A stretch of DNA of 64,000 nucleotides from Acidiferrum sp963764675 (GTDB lineage Bacteria > Acidobacteriota > Terriglobia > Acidiferrales > UBA7541), in the NCBI GenBank assembly GCA_963764675.1, contig CAVXTQ010000001.1, positions 310,001 to 374,000 on the forward strand. Direction: 5' to 3'. A program made the position numbers and the translations under genes. The notes under the pieces are model-generated. The model saw only the letters and a program-made list of their open reading frames with translations, did no database searches and was not told where the DNA came from. The first letter of the stretch is position 1. Every line of letters begins with the position of its first letter. Of the stretch, positions 17,379 to 26,534 are shown piece after piece.

Positions 17379-20300
17379 TTAGAAGAAAATCTTCAAAGCT
17401 AATTGCAAGGTCCGAGGGTTGCTCGAGAAGACCGCGCTCGGGTTGTTGAACGACGGATTTGAGGGCTCCAGCATGTCCCGCTGAAAAGTTATAAAGCCGG
17501 GAGCCGGTATGGGAGCAACGTCGTTGAGGAATCCACCTACATACTGTGCGTGGTTAAGGACGTTAGTCGCTGAAGCACGGAATTCAATCTTGAAACGTTC
17601 CGTGATTGCGAAGCGCTTTATGGCGCTCACATCGACGTCATTGATCGGCTTCAGCTGCAATGTGTTACGGCCCACGTCGGCTCGAGCGCCGTATCCGGCC
17701 TGGATATATTGAGCGTTGGGATTTGTGGCCAGATAGCCCACCACACCGACGGGGTTATTGGCGGCATCCGTCAGAGTAGTCGGGCATGACGCTACCGCGC
17801 TCGTGCACAGCGGAATCACTCCGCTGCCCGTTCCCTTTGCACCGCCCGGGTTCAGAATTGTGCGGTCTCCGGCCGAGTCTCCGTTCAGGTTCGAGTCGAC
17901 GCCGCTTTGTGCAGTGACCCACTGCCCGGACTGGTACGTGTAAATCGGCGCGATTTCCCAACCTCCCACGGTGTTCCTCATGAATGCATTGCTATTCTTA
18001 AAGAAGGGTTCATCGTAGACGATGGACAGCGTGAGGCGATGACGGTGGTCGAGAATGGAATTAGCGGTGTCCGCGGAAAGGTTCTGCCCATCTTGCGCAC
18101 GGCGCGGCGACAGGACGGTGGCGAAAACCTCCGCCGTGGCGTCGTCGATCAGATGGCTATAGGTGTAGGCGCCAATCATTTGCACGCCGTGACTGAACCG
18201 TTTATTGAGCTGAGCCGCGAGCCCATGATACGTCGAAGAAGCCCACGGCTGATACGACGTAATGTTGTTTTGGTTGAATCCGGCCGCATTATACGCCGGA
18301 GTAATATTGCTCTCATTTTCCAGAGTATTCAGGTCGAGCGTCGAAGCATTCAGCGTTGCTTGACTCGGAGCCGTCGTATACGTAGGCAGGAAATTCGTTG
18401 GCGTGACGACCGACTGCGTATTCAAGCGAATCTGAGCGGGCAAATGGATTCCGCGAGTCCCGACGTAGCGAACTTCGGCAGTAAAATCGGACCAGAACGT
18501 GTGCTGAATACCCAGAGTCCAGTCGATAGACTTTGGCAATTTCTGATCGATTGGAACAAACGCTGATGTCGCGGCGCGCTGGTCAGCGATGGTCGGGTAA
18601 GCGATGACACCGCCTGGGCTCGGAAGAACGCCACCGTTTGCTAGAAATGGCGCCGCGCAAGGGAAGGCCCCCACCGGCGCACAATCGATCGTGGTCGATA
18701 GCTGTGGCGGCAGTGATAGGATCCCGAGGTTATCAAACAACACGTCGTAGGCAATGCCCGCTCCGGCGCGGATCGATGTGCGCCCACTCGTACCGGGCGA
18801 ATAGGCGAAACCCACGCGCGGGCCCCAATTGTTTTTCGCGGCTTTCGGCGCAGCGAAATCAATCAGTCCAGGAACGCTGGCAGCCGCGTTAAGGGCTTGC
18901 GATCTTTGCGTGAATGGGATGGTTGTGTACTCGTAGCGCAGGCCAAGATTTAGTGTCAGGTTCCGGCGAATGCGCCAGTTGTCATTCACATACCAGTAGA
19001 TCGCGGACTGGTCGGCATAGTAGACCGGGTCCCCGTTGCTGCGTTCAGCCAGCGAATCAGGGACGGCATCTTGCAAGAATGAAAGCGTCTCAGTGTATTC
19101 GTAGTCGCCGCGAACACGTTGTGTGAAACTCTGGGGCGAAATGTACTTGCGGCCCTCAATGCCGAACTTTAGCGTGTGGGCGTTCTTCGTCCACGTAAGC
19201 GCCTCCGCCAACTGGTAGGTATTCACAATCGTGCCACTCGGCGCGCTCGTGTCCGGACCTATCTGCAATTGTCCTAAATCGTTGAGCTGAAGGTTGGGGA
19301 AGCTGTCCAAACCAGGGAAAGAGAAATTGCCCGCGCTGAAAACCTGTGCGTATCGATTATATCCTAGACGTACCTCGTTGGTGAGAGTCGGAGAAAATGT
19401 GTGGTATTCGTTGAGAGTCACTAAGTGGAACTTATTGGGCTGCGGCAGGAAAAAGGCCGGCAGTGCGGCGCTATTGTCAATCCCGACTGCGCTGTTGTAA
19501 ATGTAGCGGCCGCGGATTTGATCTTTAACGGAGATTTCGTAGTCCATGCTCGTGGTAATAAACCTATAGTTTGTAAAGCTGGGGGCCACAACGGCGAGGC
19601 CAGCAGTAGGAAGTGTGGTGCCCCCCACCCAATTGATGGGCGCGCAACCACTGCCTGCGGTGGTGCCTGGCTGCACGTATTTCTCGAAGATCGCCAGATT
19701 CGTCGCGGACAATCCAGCAGTTGCATTGAGGACGGCAAAGCTGGCGGCGGTTGGCGAGCAAGCCGCGCCTGCTCCACTAGCCTGGCCGAACGGTTCGTAT
19801 TCGGCGTTCACGAAAAAGAACAATCTATTCTTCAGGACGGGGCCACCGATCTGGCCGCCGAACCGGTTATTGTCGAACCGTGGATTCGAAGTGAAGCCCT
19901 GAATGCCATTCAGGCTGTCGAAGGCGTTATAGTTACGGTTCGCATTGTAGGCGTACGCCAAACCGTGAAACGAATTCGTCCCGCTCTTGACGACCGTATT
20001 GAATTGGCCGCCGGAAGAGTGGCCGAATTCCGGTGAAAATTGGTTCTGCAGGAGCGAAAATTCTGCTACCGCGTCGTTCGGCACCATAACCAGCGGTCCG
20101 GTCAGCGACTTGTTGTTGTTGTCCACTCCCTCAATCGTGAAGTTATTGTTGCGCGGACGTTGGCCGCCTACGGAAGGACCGGTTCCGACCCCGACGCCGC
20201 CGGCGGTCGCCACACCAGCGCTCAGGAGCGAGAGGTTCAGAACACCACTGCCATTGCCGCCAGTGCTAGCAATTGCGGAATCCCCTATGTCCTTCGATTC

Positions 20301-20732
20301 GAACGTAGATTGCACTTGAGCTGTCGTGGTATCCAGGGCTGCCGCAGTACCCGAAACTTCGATCGAGGTGACCGCACCTTTGACCTCCAGCGTGATTTGC
20401 AGCGTAGTTGTCTTGTTCAGTTCGACCGTAAACCCGTTGATCGTGGTGGTTGCAAAGTTTGCTGTCGATGCCGAAATGTTATAGACGCCCACCGGCAAAT
20501 TGTTGAAACGGTATTCTCCGATCTCATTTGACTTGGTCTCATACCTCACTCCGGTGTCCACCTTGGTCGCCTCAACCCTGGCGCCCGGTACCACGGCACC
20601 GGTTTTGTCCAGAACCGTTCCCACTAAGTCTCCGCTGATGACCTGGGCGTTAAGTTGACGGCTCGCCGTCGACCACAGCACTAGTACCGCCATGACGAGA
20701 AGCGCCAGTTTTCTCCGATATTTTGTTTCCAT
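17379..20732 (-). CDS. Oar-type TonB-dependent receptor, full length
   Basis: About 1117 residues. The start is METKYRR at 20732, because the five codons before it form the ribosome site GGAGGGGGC. A signal peptide ends near LNAQ. A carboxypeptidase regulatory-like domain follows (ISGDLVGTVLDKTGAVVPGA, YRFNNLPVGVYNISAS), then the plug (VGGQRPRNNNFTIEGVDNN, FGHSSGGQFNTVVKSGTN) and a long beta-barrel ending with aromatic FKIEFRA ... LQLALKIFF. Such receptors import large substrates, in this phylum probably glycan or peptide fragments, using TonB energy. No SusD-like partner lies beside it. A palindrome 75-100 bp upstream may be its operator. Confidence 0.92.
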   Translation of the reverse strand: METKYRRKLALLVMAVLVLWSTASRQLNAQVISGDLVGTVLDKTGAVVPGARVEATKVDTGVRYETKSNEIGEYRFNNLPVGVYNISASTANFATTTINGFTVELNKTTTLQITLEVKGAVTSIEVSGTAAALDTTTAQVQSTFESKDIGDSAIASTGGNGSGVLNLSLLSAGVATAGGVGVGTGPSVGGQRPRNNNFTIEGVDNNNKSLTGPLVMVPNDAVAEFSLLQNQFSPEFGHSSGGQFNTVVKSGTNSFHGLAYAYNANRNYNAFDSLNGIQGFTSNPRFDNNRFGGQIGGPVLKNRLFFFVNAEYEPFGQASGAGAACSPTAASFAVLNATAGLSATNLAIFEKYVQPGTTAGSGCAPINWVGGTTLPTAGLAVVAPSFTNYRFITTSMDYEISVKDQIRGRYIYNSAVGIDNSAALPAFFLPQPNKFHLVTLNEYHTFSPTLTNEVRLGYNRYAQVFSAGNFSFPGLDSFPNLQLNDLGQLQIGPDTSAPSGTIVNTYQLAEALTWTKNAHTLKFGIEGRKYISPQSFTQRVRGDYEYTETLSFLQDAVPDSLAERSNGDPVYYADQSAIYWYVNDNWRIRRNLTLNLGLRYEYTTIPFTQRSQALNAAASVPGLIDFAAPKAAKNNWGPRVGFAYSPGTSGRTSIRAGAGIAYDVLFDNLGILSLPPQLSTTIDCAPVGAFPCAAPFLANGGVLPSPGGVIAYPTIADQRAATSAFVPIDQKLPKSIDWTLGIQHTFWSDFTAEVRYVGTRGIHLPAQIRLNTQSVVTPTNFLPTYTTAPSQATLNASTLDLNTLENESNITPAYNAAGFNQNNITSYQPWASSTYHGLAAQLNKRFSHGVQMIGAYTYSHLIDDATAEVFATVLSPRRAQDGQNLSADTANSILDHRHRLTLSIVYDEPFFKNSNAFMRNTVGGWEIAPIYTYQSGQWVTAQSGVDSNLNGDSAGDRTILNPGGAKGTGSGVIPLCTSAVASCPTTLTDAANNPVGVVGYLATNPNAQYIQAGYGARADVGRNTLQLKPINDVDVSAIKRFAITERFKIEFRASATNVLNHAQYVGGFLNDVAPIPAPGFITFQRDMLEPSNPSFNNPSAVFSSNPRTLQLALKIFF

Positions 20733-21568
20733 GCCCCCTCCTAACATTCTCTTCGAATTTGGCTCTAATCAAGTAAGACGACGAACTTTCTTTGATTTCA
20801 ACTCCGGCACGGCAGACATGTCAGCCGTGCTGCGCACAGGTTCGACATCGGACGAAGTCGTACTATTCACATCGACACTAACCGGAGTCGCTAATCAGAT
20901 TTGGCAATCCGATAGCAGCAATCGATCGGAAGCTGCTGTATGGTTTGCACGCAGCCCTCCACTCGCAAATGAATTAACGAGGTTAATTTTCAATGATTTA
21001 CGTGGAGGTGTTTCTAAGCCTCTATGAGTTCACGGATGCCAGCCAAGCAGCTTCATCACGAGGATTATTTATTTTGAATCACGGCTCGGTGGTTCTGTCA
21101 CGGATCAGCGTAGATCCACACCGGGCAAGAAAACTAATCATGGAATTCCAGATTCTGTATATTTTTTTGACACCGACCGGAAGCTTGCGCACACGCCGAT
21201 CACCCCAACTGAGCGACAGCCTTAGTGCTAGGAAAATTGACTACGCAGCAAGGATTAGGTTTCTAACGCTATGTCGGACTTACTTTCTTGATAGTGAGTC
21301 AACTGAACTTCCGCCTTCCGAGTTCCCCCGGTGCAATTAGTCCTGCGAACCGACGCCCCTTGGCCAACCCGTGCACGGGGCAAGCACCCACGACTGCTGT
21401 CGCCCTAGATCGTTTTCCTCACGCTTCATCACATATCTCTTTCCCTCTATCGAAGGTCAGGCTAACTTGCCAAAGAGACTGGTTTTCACCCGAGTTGATC
21501 CAAGGGTAGGCTGCATCTCCTGAGGAGCTTACTCCATCCGCCCATTGCTATGGGCAATAGCTAGATTT
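20733..21568. other. Intergenic region upstream of the receptor, no gene seen
   Basis: About 830 bp with no supported gene; plus-strand frames of up to 115 codons have no ribosome site and no recognisable composition. It contains the palindrome at 20807-20830 and must hold the receptor promoter and that of the winged-helix gene. Confidence 0.45.
20807..20830. promoter_or_regulatory. 24-bp near-perfect palindrome upstream of receptor gene
   Basis: GCACGGC and GCCGTGC arms flank the centre AGACATGTCA, itself containing the perfect palindrome GACATGTC; only one central pair mismatches. It starts 75 bp upstream of the receptor ATG. It could be a repressor operator or a hairpin in a leader transcript. 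No assigned regulator. Confidence 0.5.
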
Positions 21569-22153
21569 ATGACGACTAGCCTCATTCGAACACCAGAACC
21601 TGAAGCAGGGACACACCGCAACCCCGTAAATTCATCAGGCAGACGATATATCCGTCTCGGACCGATCCAGGTCGACTTGCAAAAAGAAGAAGTAACGAAG
21701 GACGGTTGTCGACTTAGACTGCCTGGAAAAGCATATAGAGCCCTAGTTGTGCTTCTAGAAAGGCCCGGAGAGATCGTTACGCGCGATGCAATTCGCGGGT
21801 GTCTTTGGCCACCTAACACCTGCGTCGATTACGACGCCAACGTCAACACGACAATCAACAAGTTGCGTCGAGCCCTCGGAGAATCTTCTCTACGGCCACT
21901 CTACATCGAAACGATCCCAAGGAAAGGCTACGCGCTTATCGGGCATCCTGAGATCTCTGACCATCCCAATCAAATACTCAGTGTAAATGCAGTGGAACCG
22001 AGCCTCCCCCATGAGAATCCAGCTGTGGACCTGATCTGTCAACTTGCGGCGAAATTTCCTTTCTGGTCTATTCCTTGGGTGGTTGGTCTCATTCTGATCG
22101 GGATGTTCGTTGGTGTCGGGATATCGGCATTTTGGATTTCACAACAGCGCTAG
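21569..22153 (+). CDS. Membrane-anchored OmpR-type winged-helix regulator (CadC/ToxR-like), short form
   Basis: About 194 residues from ATG 21569. The winged-helix domain (about 25-125) shows IRLGPIQVDLQKEEV, LPGKAYRALVVLLERPGEIV, NVNTTINKLRRALGE and YIETIPRKGYAL, the typical Trans_reg_C pattern. A linker and one transmembrane segment (IPWVVGLILIGMFVGVGI) end seven residues before the stop. Acidobacterial relatives usually carry a long periplasmic TPR or beta-propeller sensor after the membrane segment. Here it is missing, so the protein is either a truncated form or a membrane-tethered regulator with no periplasmic domain. It could regulate the adjacent receptor. Confidence 0.8.
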   Translation: MTTSLIRTPEPEAGTHRNPVNSSGRRYIRLGPIQVDLQKEEVTKDGCRLRLPGKAYRALVVLLERPGEIVTRDAIRGCLWPPNTCVDYDANVNTTINKLRRALGESSLRPLYIETIPRKGYALIGHPEISDHPNQILSVNAVEPSLPHENPAVDLICQLAAKFPFWSIPWVVGLILIGMFVGVGISAFWISQQR

Positions 22154-22293
22154 GCCAGTCCTGGCGCAGAGTAGTCAGGGAAACCAGGGCAAACGCGAGC
22201 AAACGGTGGGATCGAGAACAATCAGCCAGTGGTGTTGAATTTCATGGCCACATGTCCCTGCCGATTCTTCTCATGCCTGGAGATTTACTTTCG

Positions 22294-23784
22294 TCATCGC
22301 GCTCGCTCGGAGGTGAGCACCGCGCGCAGTCGGCGCACCGCGTCGGGGATTTCCGCCGCTGTCGCGCCGCCAAAGCCCAAGATGAGCCCTTGGCGACGGG
22401 TCGCCCCGAGATACGAAGGAGAGAGTGGCCACAGCCACAAGTTCTGGCGCGCGGCTCGTGCGGCTATAACGCGGTCACGGTATCCTCTTGGAAGTGTCAC
22501 GGTCAGATGCAGACCAGCCTCGGCACCGTGCACCTGCAGGACGGAATCGAGTTCTTTCCTGATGCAGTTGACAAGGACCTCTCGGCGCTCGCTGTACGCC
22601 AGCCGCATTCTCCGGATATGTCGCGAGAAATGCCCCTCTTTGATGAAATCCGCAAGCACCGCCTGATATAGGTGAGGTGGGCTCACGTCCATTGCGTGGC
22701 GAACCGCTACAAAGTGCTCGACGAGGTCGGACGGAATGACGATATAGCCCACCCTCAACGACGGAAACAAGACCTTGCTGAACGTACCGATGAATATCAC
22801 CCGCGACGAATGGTCGAGGCCTTGCAACGATGCTATAGGTTTGCTGTCATAGCGGAACTCGCTGTCATAGTCGTCCTCGACGATCCAAGATCCCGAGCCT
22901 TGGGCCCATCCGAGAAGTTGAAGACGACGCGAAGCACTCATGGTCGCTCCAAGCGGATATTGGTGGGATGGCGCTACGTAAGCGGCACGTGCCTTCCGGC
23001 ATCGTTCGATGCCAACGGCTACATCCAAGCCGTCGTCATCAACAGGAACAGGTACCAGGCTACATCCCGCGGCAGTAAGGGTATGCCGAGTTAGCCAGTA
23101 TCCGGGTTCCTCAACCCACACCGGGCTTCCGACGTCAAGCAAGACTCTGGCGGAAATATCAAGCGCCTGTTGTGACCCGCTCACGATCATGACCTGCTGC
23201 CATTCACACCGTACCGAGCGTGCTGCTCTGAGATAGGCACCAATTGCTTCGCGCAACTCTTTGAGACCCATCGGATCGCCGTAGTGCAGTGCGCTTGGAT
23301 GCAGATTTCTGCAATATCGCGCGACGAGCTTCGACCACACATGAAACGGAAAGAGGTCTACTGATGGTTGACTGACACTGAACGCGCTCTGACCGCTCAT
23401 CCATGTGGGCCGTTCGTAGCGAGGAATAAGCGAAACGCGGTGCGCGACCGGTCGAGGCATTGGACTCACTCGAGCCGTCCCTGCACTTTGGTTTTCGGAC
23501 GGAGCCGTTTGGTATGGCAGGGAACTCGACACGAATGTTCCCGAACCTACGCGGCTCTTAAAATAGCCTTCTGCCAGAAGTTGAGCATACGCGTTAAGCA
23601 CCGGGATTCGCGAAATCCTCAGTTCTGAACAGAGTCCTCGAGTTGACGGAATCCGTTCCCCTGCGCGCAGCTTGCGACCGACAATCGCCGCGCGAAACGC
23701 TTCGTACACTTGCGAATACAGGGGTTTGGCGCTCTTCCGATCGACATAAATCAGAGGCGAAAAACCGCTAGCCGTCTTCTTCAT
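22294..23784 (-). CDS. MocR-type regulator (GntR winged helix + PLP aminotransferase domain)
   Basis: 496 residues. The GntR-type DNA-binding domain spans about 20-90 (PLYSQVYEAFRAAIVGRKL, GERIPSTRGLCSELRISR, GYFKSRVGSGTFVS). The fold-type I aminotransferase domain spans about 130-490, with the PLP lysine at K337 in GTFSKVLFPSLRVGY and the VEDDYDSEFRY motif at 302-312. Such proteins sense PLP or an amino acid and switch on neighbouring genes, the best known being PdxR (vitamin B6). No B6 gene is in the window. Three AGTGGTyA-type boxes lie immediately upstream, so the regulator probably controls itself and the divergent DoxX-like operon. Confidence 0.92.
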   Translation of the reverse strand: MKKTASGFSPLIYVDRKSAKPLYSQVYEAFRAAIVGRKLRAGERIPSTRGLCSELRISRIPVLNAYAQLLAEGYFKSRVGSGTFVSSSLPYQTAPSENQSAGTARVSPMPRPVAHRVSLIPRYERPTWMSGQSAFSVSQPSVDLFPFHVWSKLVARYCRNLHPSALHYGDPMGLKELREAIGAYLRAARSVRCEWQQVMIVSGSQQALDISARVLLDVGSPVWVEEPGYWLTRHTLTAAGCSLVPVPVDDDGLDVAVGIERCRKARAAYVAPSHQYPLGATMSASRRLQLLGWAQGSGSWIVEDDYDSEFRYDSKPIASLQGLDHSSRVIFIGTFSKVLFPSLRVGYIVIPSDLVEHFVAVRHAMDVSPPHLYQAVLADFIKEGHFSRHIRRMRLAYSERREVLVNCIRKELDSVLQVHGAEAGLHLTVTLPRGYRDRVIAARAARQNLWLWPLSPSYLGATRRQGLILGFGGATAAEIPDAVRRLRAVLTSERAR

Positions 23785-23795
23785 GGCCCCATCAT

Positions 23796-23842
23796 AGTGG
23801 TCATAATAGTGTCACCTCAAGTGGTTATTGTGCCCGACCACT
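23796..23842. promoter_or_regulatory. Three AGTGGT boxes, probable MocR operator
   Basis: AGTGGTCA (23796-23803), AGTGGTTA (23820-23827) as direct repeats 24 bp apart, and CGACCACT (23835-23842), an inverted third copy. PdxR/MocR regulators commonly bind direct repeats of a similar AGTGG half-site in the promoter between themselves and their target. Position between the divergent genes at 23784 and 24032 fits. Confidence 0.6.
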
Positions 23843-24031
23843 TTATGCGCGAAATTAAGATGATGGCGGCAACTGTCGGTGTTTCAGGCGGGTTCGTCAC
23901 CCTACGACAACGAGTGCTGCTGGATTCAGAGAGTTCGGATTTACGGATTTGCCTAACGTGCATTCGAGCAGGGCGTGTGCCTCAAGACATACGCCTCGCC
24001 TAGAGAATCGGCAGAGCGCCGGAGGTTGCGG

Positions 24032-24979
24032 ATGTACATGGTGCACTGTGAATTCCAGCAATTCGCTCGCGCACAGACGGCGGCTGCGCTCGTAGCCTTC
24101 CGGATCCCGGGGGATGTGTTTTGGCCGTACTTCGCGGGAGTAGCCCTGCTAGCAATCGGCCTCCCAATAATCATCAAGCACGAACTGCCCCAAGCACATG
24201 GACTGGACAAGGTCCTCCCGTTTGGGAGGTTGTTCTTTGTCATCCCGTTGGGAGTATTTGGCACATTCCATCTTACCGATGCAGAGGACGTCGCGCGTGT
24301 CGTTCCGTCCTGGATGCCGCTGCACGCATTTTGGGTCTATCTAGTGGGCATTGCGCTTATGGCCGCAGCGCTGAGCATCATCCTAGAGAAACATGGACGG
24401 TTGGCGGCCACACTTTTGGGATGCATGTTTCTACTTTTCGTGGTTTTGATGCATATCCCTAACATAGTGGCCACACATGGCGCTCGTTTGTTTTGGGCCG
24501 TCGGCCTGAGGGATATCGCCTTCAGCGGTGGAGCTTTTGCGCTGGCTGGAAGACAGTTGAAAAGAACGCCTTCGGACGGCGCGCCAGGGCTGGTAACTCT
24601 CGGGCGCTTTTTCGTGGGGATACCGGCGATAGTCTTCGGCGTGGAGCATTTTCTGCATCCCACGCTCGCGCCCGGCGTTCCTCTGGATAAAATAACGCCT
24701 GCATGGATTCCCGGACATCTTTTCTGGGCTTATCTCACGGGCGCAGTTCTTGTGGCTGCCGGGGTAAGCATCATCGTCAATAAGAGAGCACGCTTGGCAG
24801 CAACATATCTGGGTATCTGGATTCTTATTCTATGCTTCTTTATTTATCTGCCCATCGTAGTTGCCATCCCCTCTGATATCGGCAACGGGCTCAACTACTT
24901 TGTGGATACTCTGCTGCTAAGCGGAGCTGTTTTGGTTCTGGCGGACGCTCTACCCAAAGAAGATCATCCGCATGTATGA
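24032..24979 (+). CDS. DoxX-like integral membrane protein with internal repeats
   Basis: 315 residues from ATG 24032, chosen because GGAGG (24021-24025) lies 6 nt upstream. Two similar units follow one another: GRLFFVIPLGVFGTFHLTDAE ending MHIPNIV, and GRFFVGIPAIVFGVEHFLHP ending IYLPIVV, each with a WMP/WIPGHLFWAYL-type motif and a KHGRLAAT or KRARLAAT stretch. A third, partial unit opens the protein (RIPGDVFWPYFAGVALLAIG). About eight or nine hydrophobic helices. DoxX-like families are inner-membrane proteins of poorly defined redox or detoxification role. The stop overlaps the LytTR gene start by 8 bp. Confidence 0.75.
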   Translation: MYMVHCEFQQFARAQTAAALVAFRIPGDVFWPYFAGVALLAIGLPIIIKHELPQAHGLDKVLPFGRLFFVIPLGVFGTFHLTDAEDVARVVPSWMPLHAFWVYLVGIALMAAALSIILEKHGRLAATLLGCMFLLFVVLMHIPNIVATHGARLFWAVGLRDIAFSGGAFALAGRQLKRTPSDGAPGLVTLGRFFVGIPAIVFGVEHFLHPTLAPGVPLDKITPAWIPGHLFWAYLTGAVLVAAGVSIIVNKRARLAATYLGIWILILCFFIYLPIVVAIPSDIGNGLNYFVDTLLLSGAVLVLADALPKEDHPHV

Positions 24980-25394
24980 AAAGACTCCATCTCGTATGCA
25001 AGATCTTCTCCCTCAGGTCGAAGGAATGCTAAGAATGCCGCCCAGAATCGCGATCAAGGCCAAAGGTAGGATTTTATTTATTGATCCCGCCGATGTTGTT
25101 ACGGTCGAGGCTCAGGGTAATTACGTTTTGCTCCGGAGGATGTCGGGTACTGACCTTCTTCGCGAGTCCATGTCCGCCGTCGCAGAAAAACTCCGACCAT
25201 ACGGCTTCGTCCGCATTCATCGCTCCGTGCTAATCAACGCATCGTTTGTCGAAGAGATCCATCCCTGGACCACAGGTGAGTATGTTCTACGCATCAAGGG
25301 AGGAAAGGAGTTCAATGTTTCTCGCACGTACAAGAAAAATCTGCATTCCATCGCTCCGCTCTGGTTCGGGACGGATGGGTTCCACGCCGACTGA
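24972..25394 (+). CDS. Stand-alone LytTR DNA-binding regulator
   Basis: 140 residues, almost all one LytTR domain (about 26-130): GRILFIDPADVVTVEAQGNYVLL, LLRESMSAVAEKL, FVRIHRSVLINASFVEEI and LRIKGGKEFNVSRTYKKNL, all characteristic. There is no receiver domain, so it is not a normal response regulator. It overlaps the membrane-protein gene by 8 bp. Stand-alone LytTR proteins encoded with a membrane protein form LytTR regulatory systems in Streptococcus, where the membrane protein restrains the regulator. That role here is inference. Confidence 0.9.
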   Translation: MYEKTPSRMQDLLPQVEGMLRMPPRIAIKAKGRILFIDPADVVTVEAQGNYVLLRRMSGTDLLRESMSAVAEKLRPYGFVRIHRSVLINASFVEEIHPWTTGEYVLRIKGGKEFNVSRTYKKNLHSIAPLWFGTDGFHAD

Positions 25395-25455
25395 GAACCC
25401 CGTTCCTTAGCACCGCAAACGAAGATAGTCGGATGCGAACAAAGGAAATAAGGAC

Positions 25456-26280
25456 ATGAAAAACGCATTGCCACTCTTAGCCCTGGGGACGTTCTTGCTC
25501 GTGGCAACCAAAGCTATTCCCCCGTGTGAAGCGGCGGCACAGGCCGCCGAAGCGCAGGTCGATCGAACTCCAGTCGTCGTCGAGTTGTTCACCTCGGAGG
25601 GTTGTTCCACCTGTCCACCAGCAGACGCGTTGCTGAGCAAGCTCGAAACAGACCAGCCCATTGGAGGTGCCGAGATCATCGGACTCGAGGAACACGTGGA
25701 CTACTGGAATCACGATGGTTGGGTGGATTTGTATTCCTCCTCGGCTTGGACTTTGCGGCAACAAGAGTACGTCGCGAGGTTCAAAGGCGAAAGCCCTTTT
25801 ACTCCGCAGATGATTGTTGACGGTCAACGCCAGTTCGTGGGCAACAGTGAACACGATGCGCAAGAGGCTATTCAGGAGGCCGCCCACCGAGCGAAGGCGC
25901 AAATCTCCATTACGGCGGAAATTCCTGCAAAGAGTGATGCCGAGCGCTTTGAAGTACGAGTTGGGAACATCACCGGAATCGCAGACCTGGAGCCAGCTGA
26001 TGTCTGGATGGCGCTGACTGAAGGGGGCTTGGAAACGGCCGTGAAAGCGGGGGAAAATGCCGGCAGGAATTTGCGGCATGCGGCGATACTGCGTTCTTTG
26101 CACAAGATTGGAGCTGTGCCAGCCAGGGATTCATCCGCATTCGTCGTGAATCAGCAGGTTAAGTTTAAATCGAACTGGAAGAGAGAAAATCTTCGGATCG
26201 TAGTTTTCGTGCAGGAACGAAAGAGTTTGCATATTTTTGGGGCGGCCTCAGCGCGGGTCGCTAAGGGGGTTCGTCAATGA
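25456..26280 (+). CDS. Exported DUF1223 thioredoxin-fold protein
   Basis: 274 residues. The Sec signal peptide is followed by VVELFTSEGCSTCPPADALLSKL with the CSTC redox-like motif, EHVDYWNHDGWVD and SPFTPQMIVDGQRQFVGN, the defining DUF1223 blocks. The C-terminal 110 residues form a beta-rich domain. The family is predicted periplasmic and of unknown biochemical role; the CxxC and the thioredoxin-like fold suggest redox or metal handling. It is 61 bp downstream of the LytTR gene on the same strand and may be its target or an operon partner. Confidence 0.88.
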   Translation: MKNALPLLALGTFLLVATKAIPPCEAAAQAAEAQVDRTPVVVELFTSEGCSTCPPADALLSKLETDQPIGGAEIIGLEEHVDYWNHDGWVDLYSSSAWTLRQQEYVARFKGESPFTPQMIVDGQRQFVGNSEHDAQEAIQEAAHRAKAQISITAEIPAKSDAERFEVRVGNITGIADLEPADVWMALTEGGLETAVKAGENAGRNLRHAAILRSLHKIGAVPARDSSAFVVNQQVKFKSNWKRENLRIVVFVQERKSLHIFGAASARVAKGVRQ

Positions 26281-26534
26281 AAACCGCGATTTCCACCTTC
26301 ACCCCGCCCTTTCTTTCCAAGCATCTCTTTCCAAACATCGAAAAAAGCGGCAACAAAAGTGAAAAGCCATGATTTCGGAGCTGACATCGCAATTGGGTCC
26401 GATGAGCTTGACCGGACAGTTGGAAATCGAAATTAAGAGGTGATTGTAGGACCCCAGTACGATGAAAGACCTCTCGGCCACAGTTACGACCTGCGACAAC
26501 TTAGGAGAGCTGTTTTTAAGCAAGGATGAAATGC

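Noticed and set aside
20993..21340. 115-codon plus-strand frame in the receptor upstream region
   Set aside because: No ribosome site, no family, composition like non-coding DNA.
25477..26103. 208-codon minus-strand frame
   Set aside because: Shadow of the DUF1223 gene.
26391..26440. Further copy of the CGGACAAGTG repeat (ACCGGACAGTTGGAAATCG)
   Set aside because: Similarity is limited to about 15 bp with gaps and lacks the CGACTTrTCG tail.
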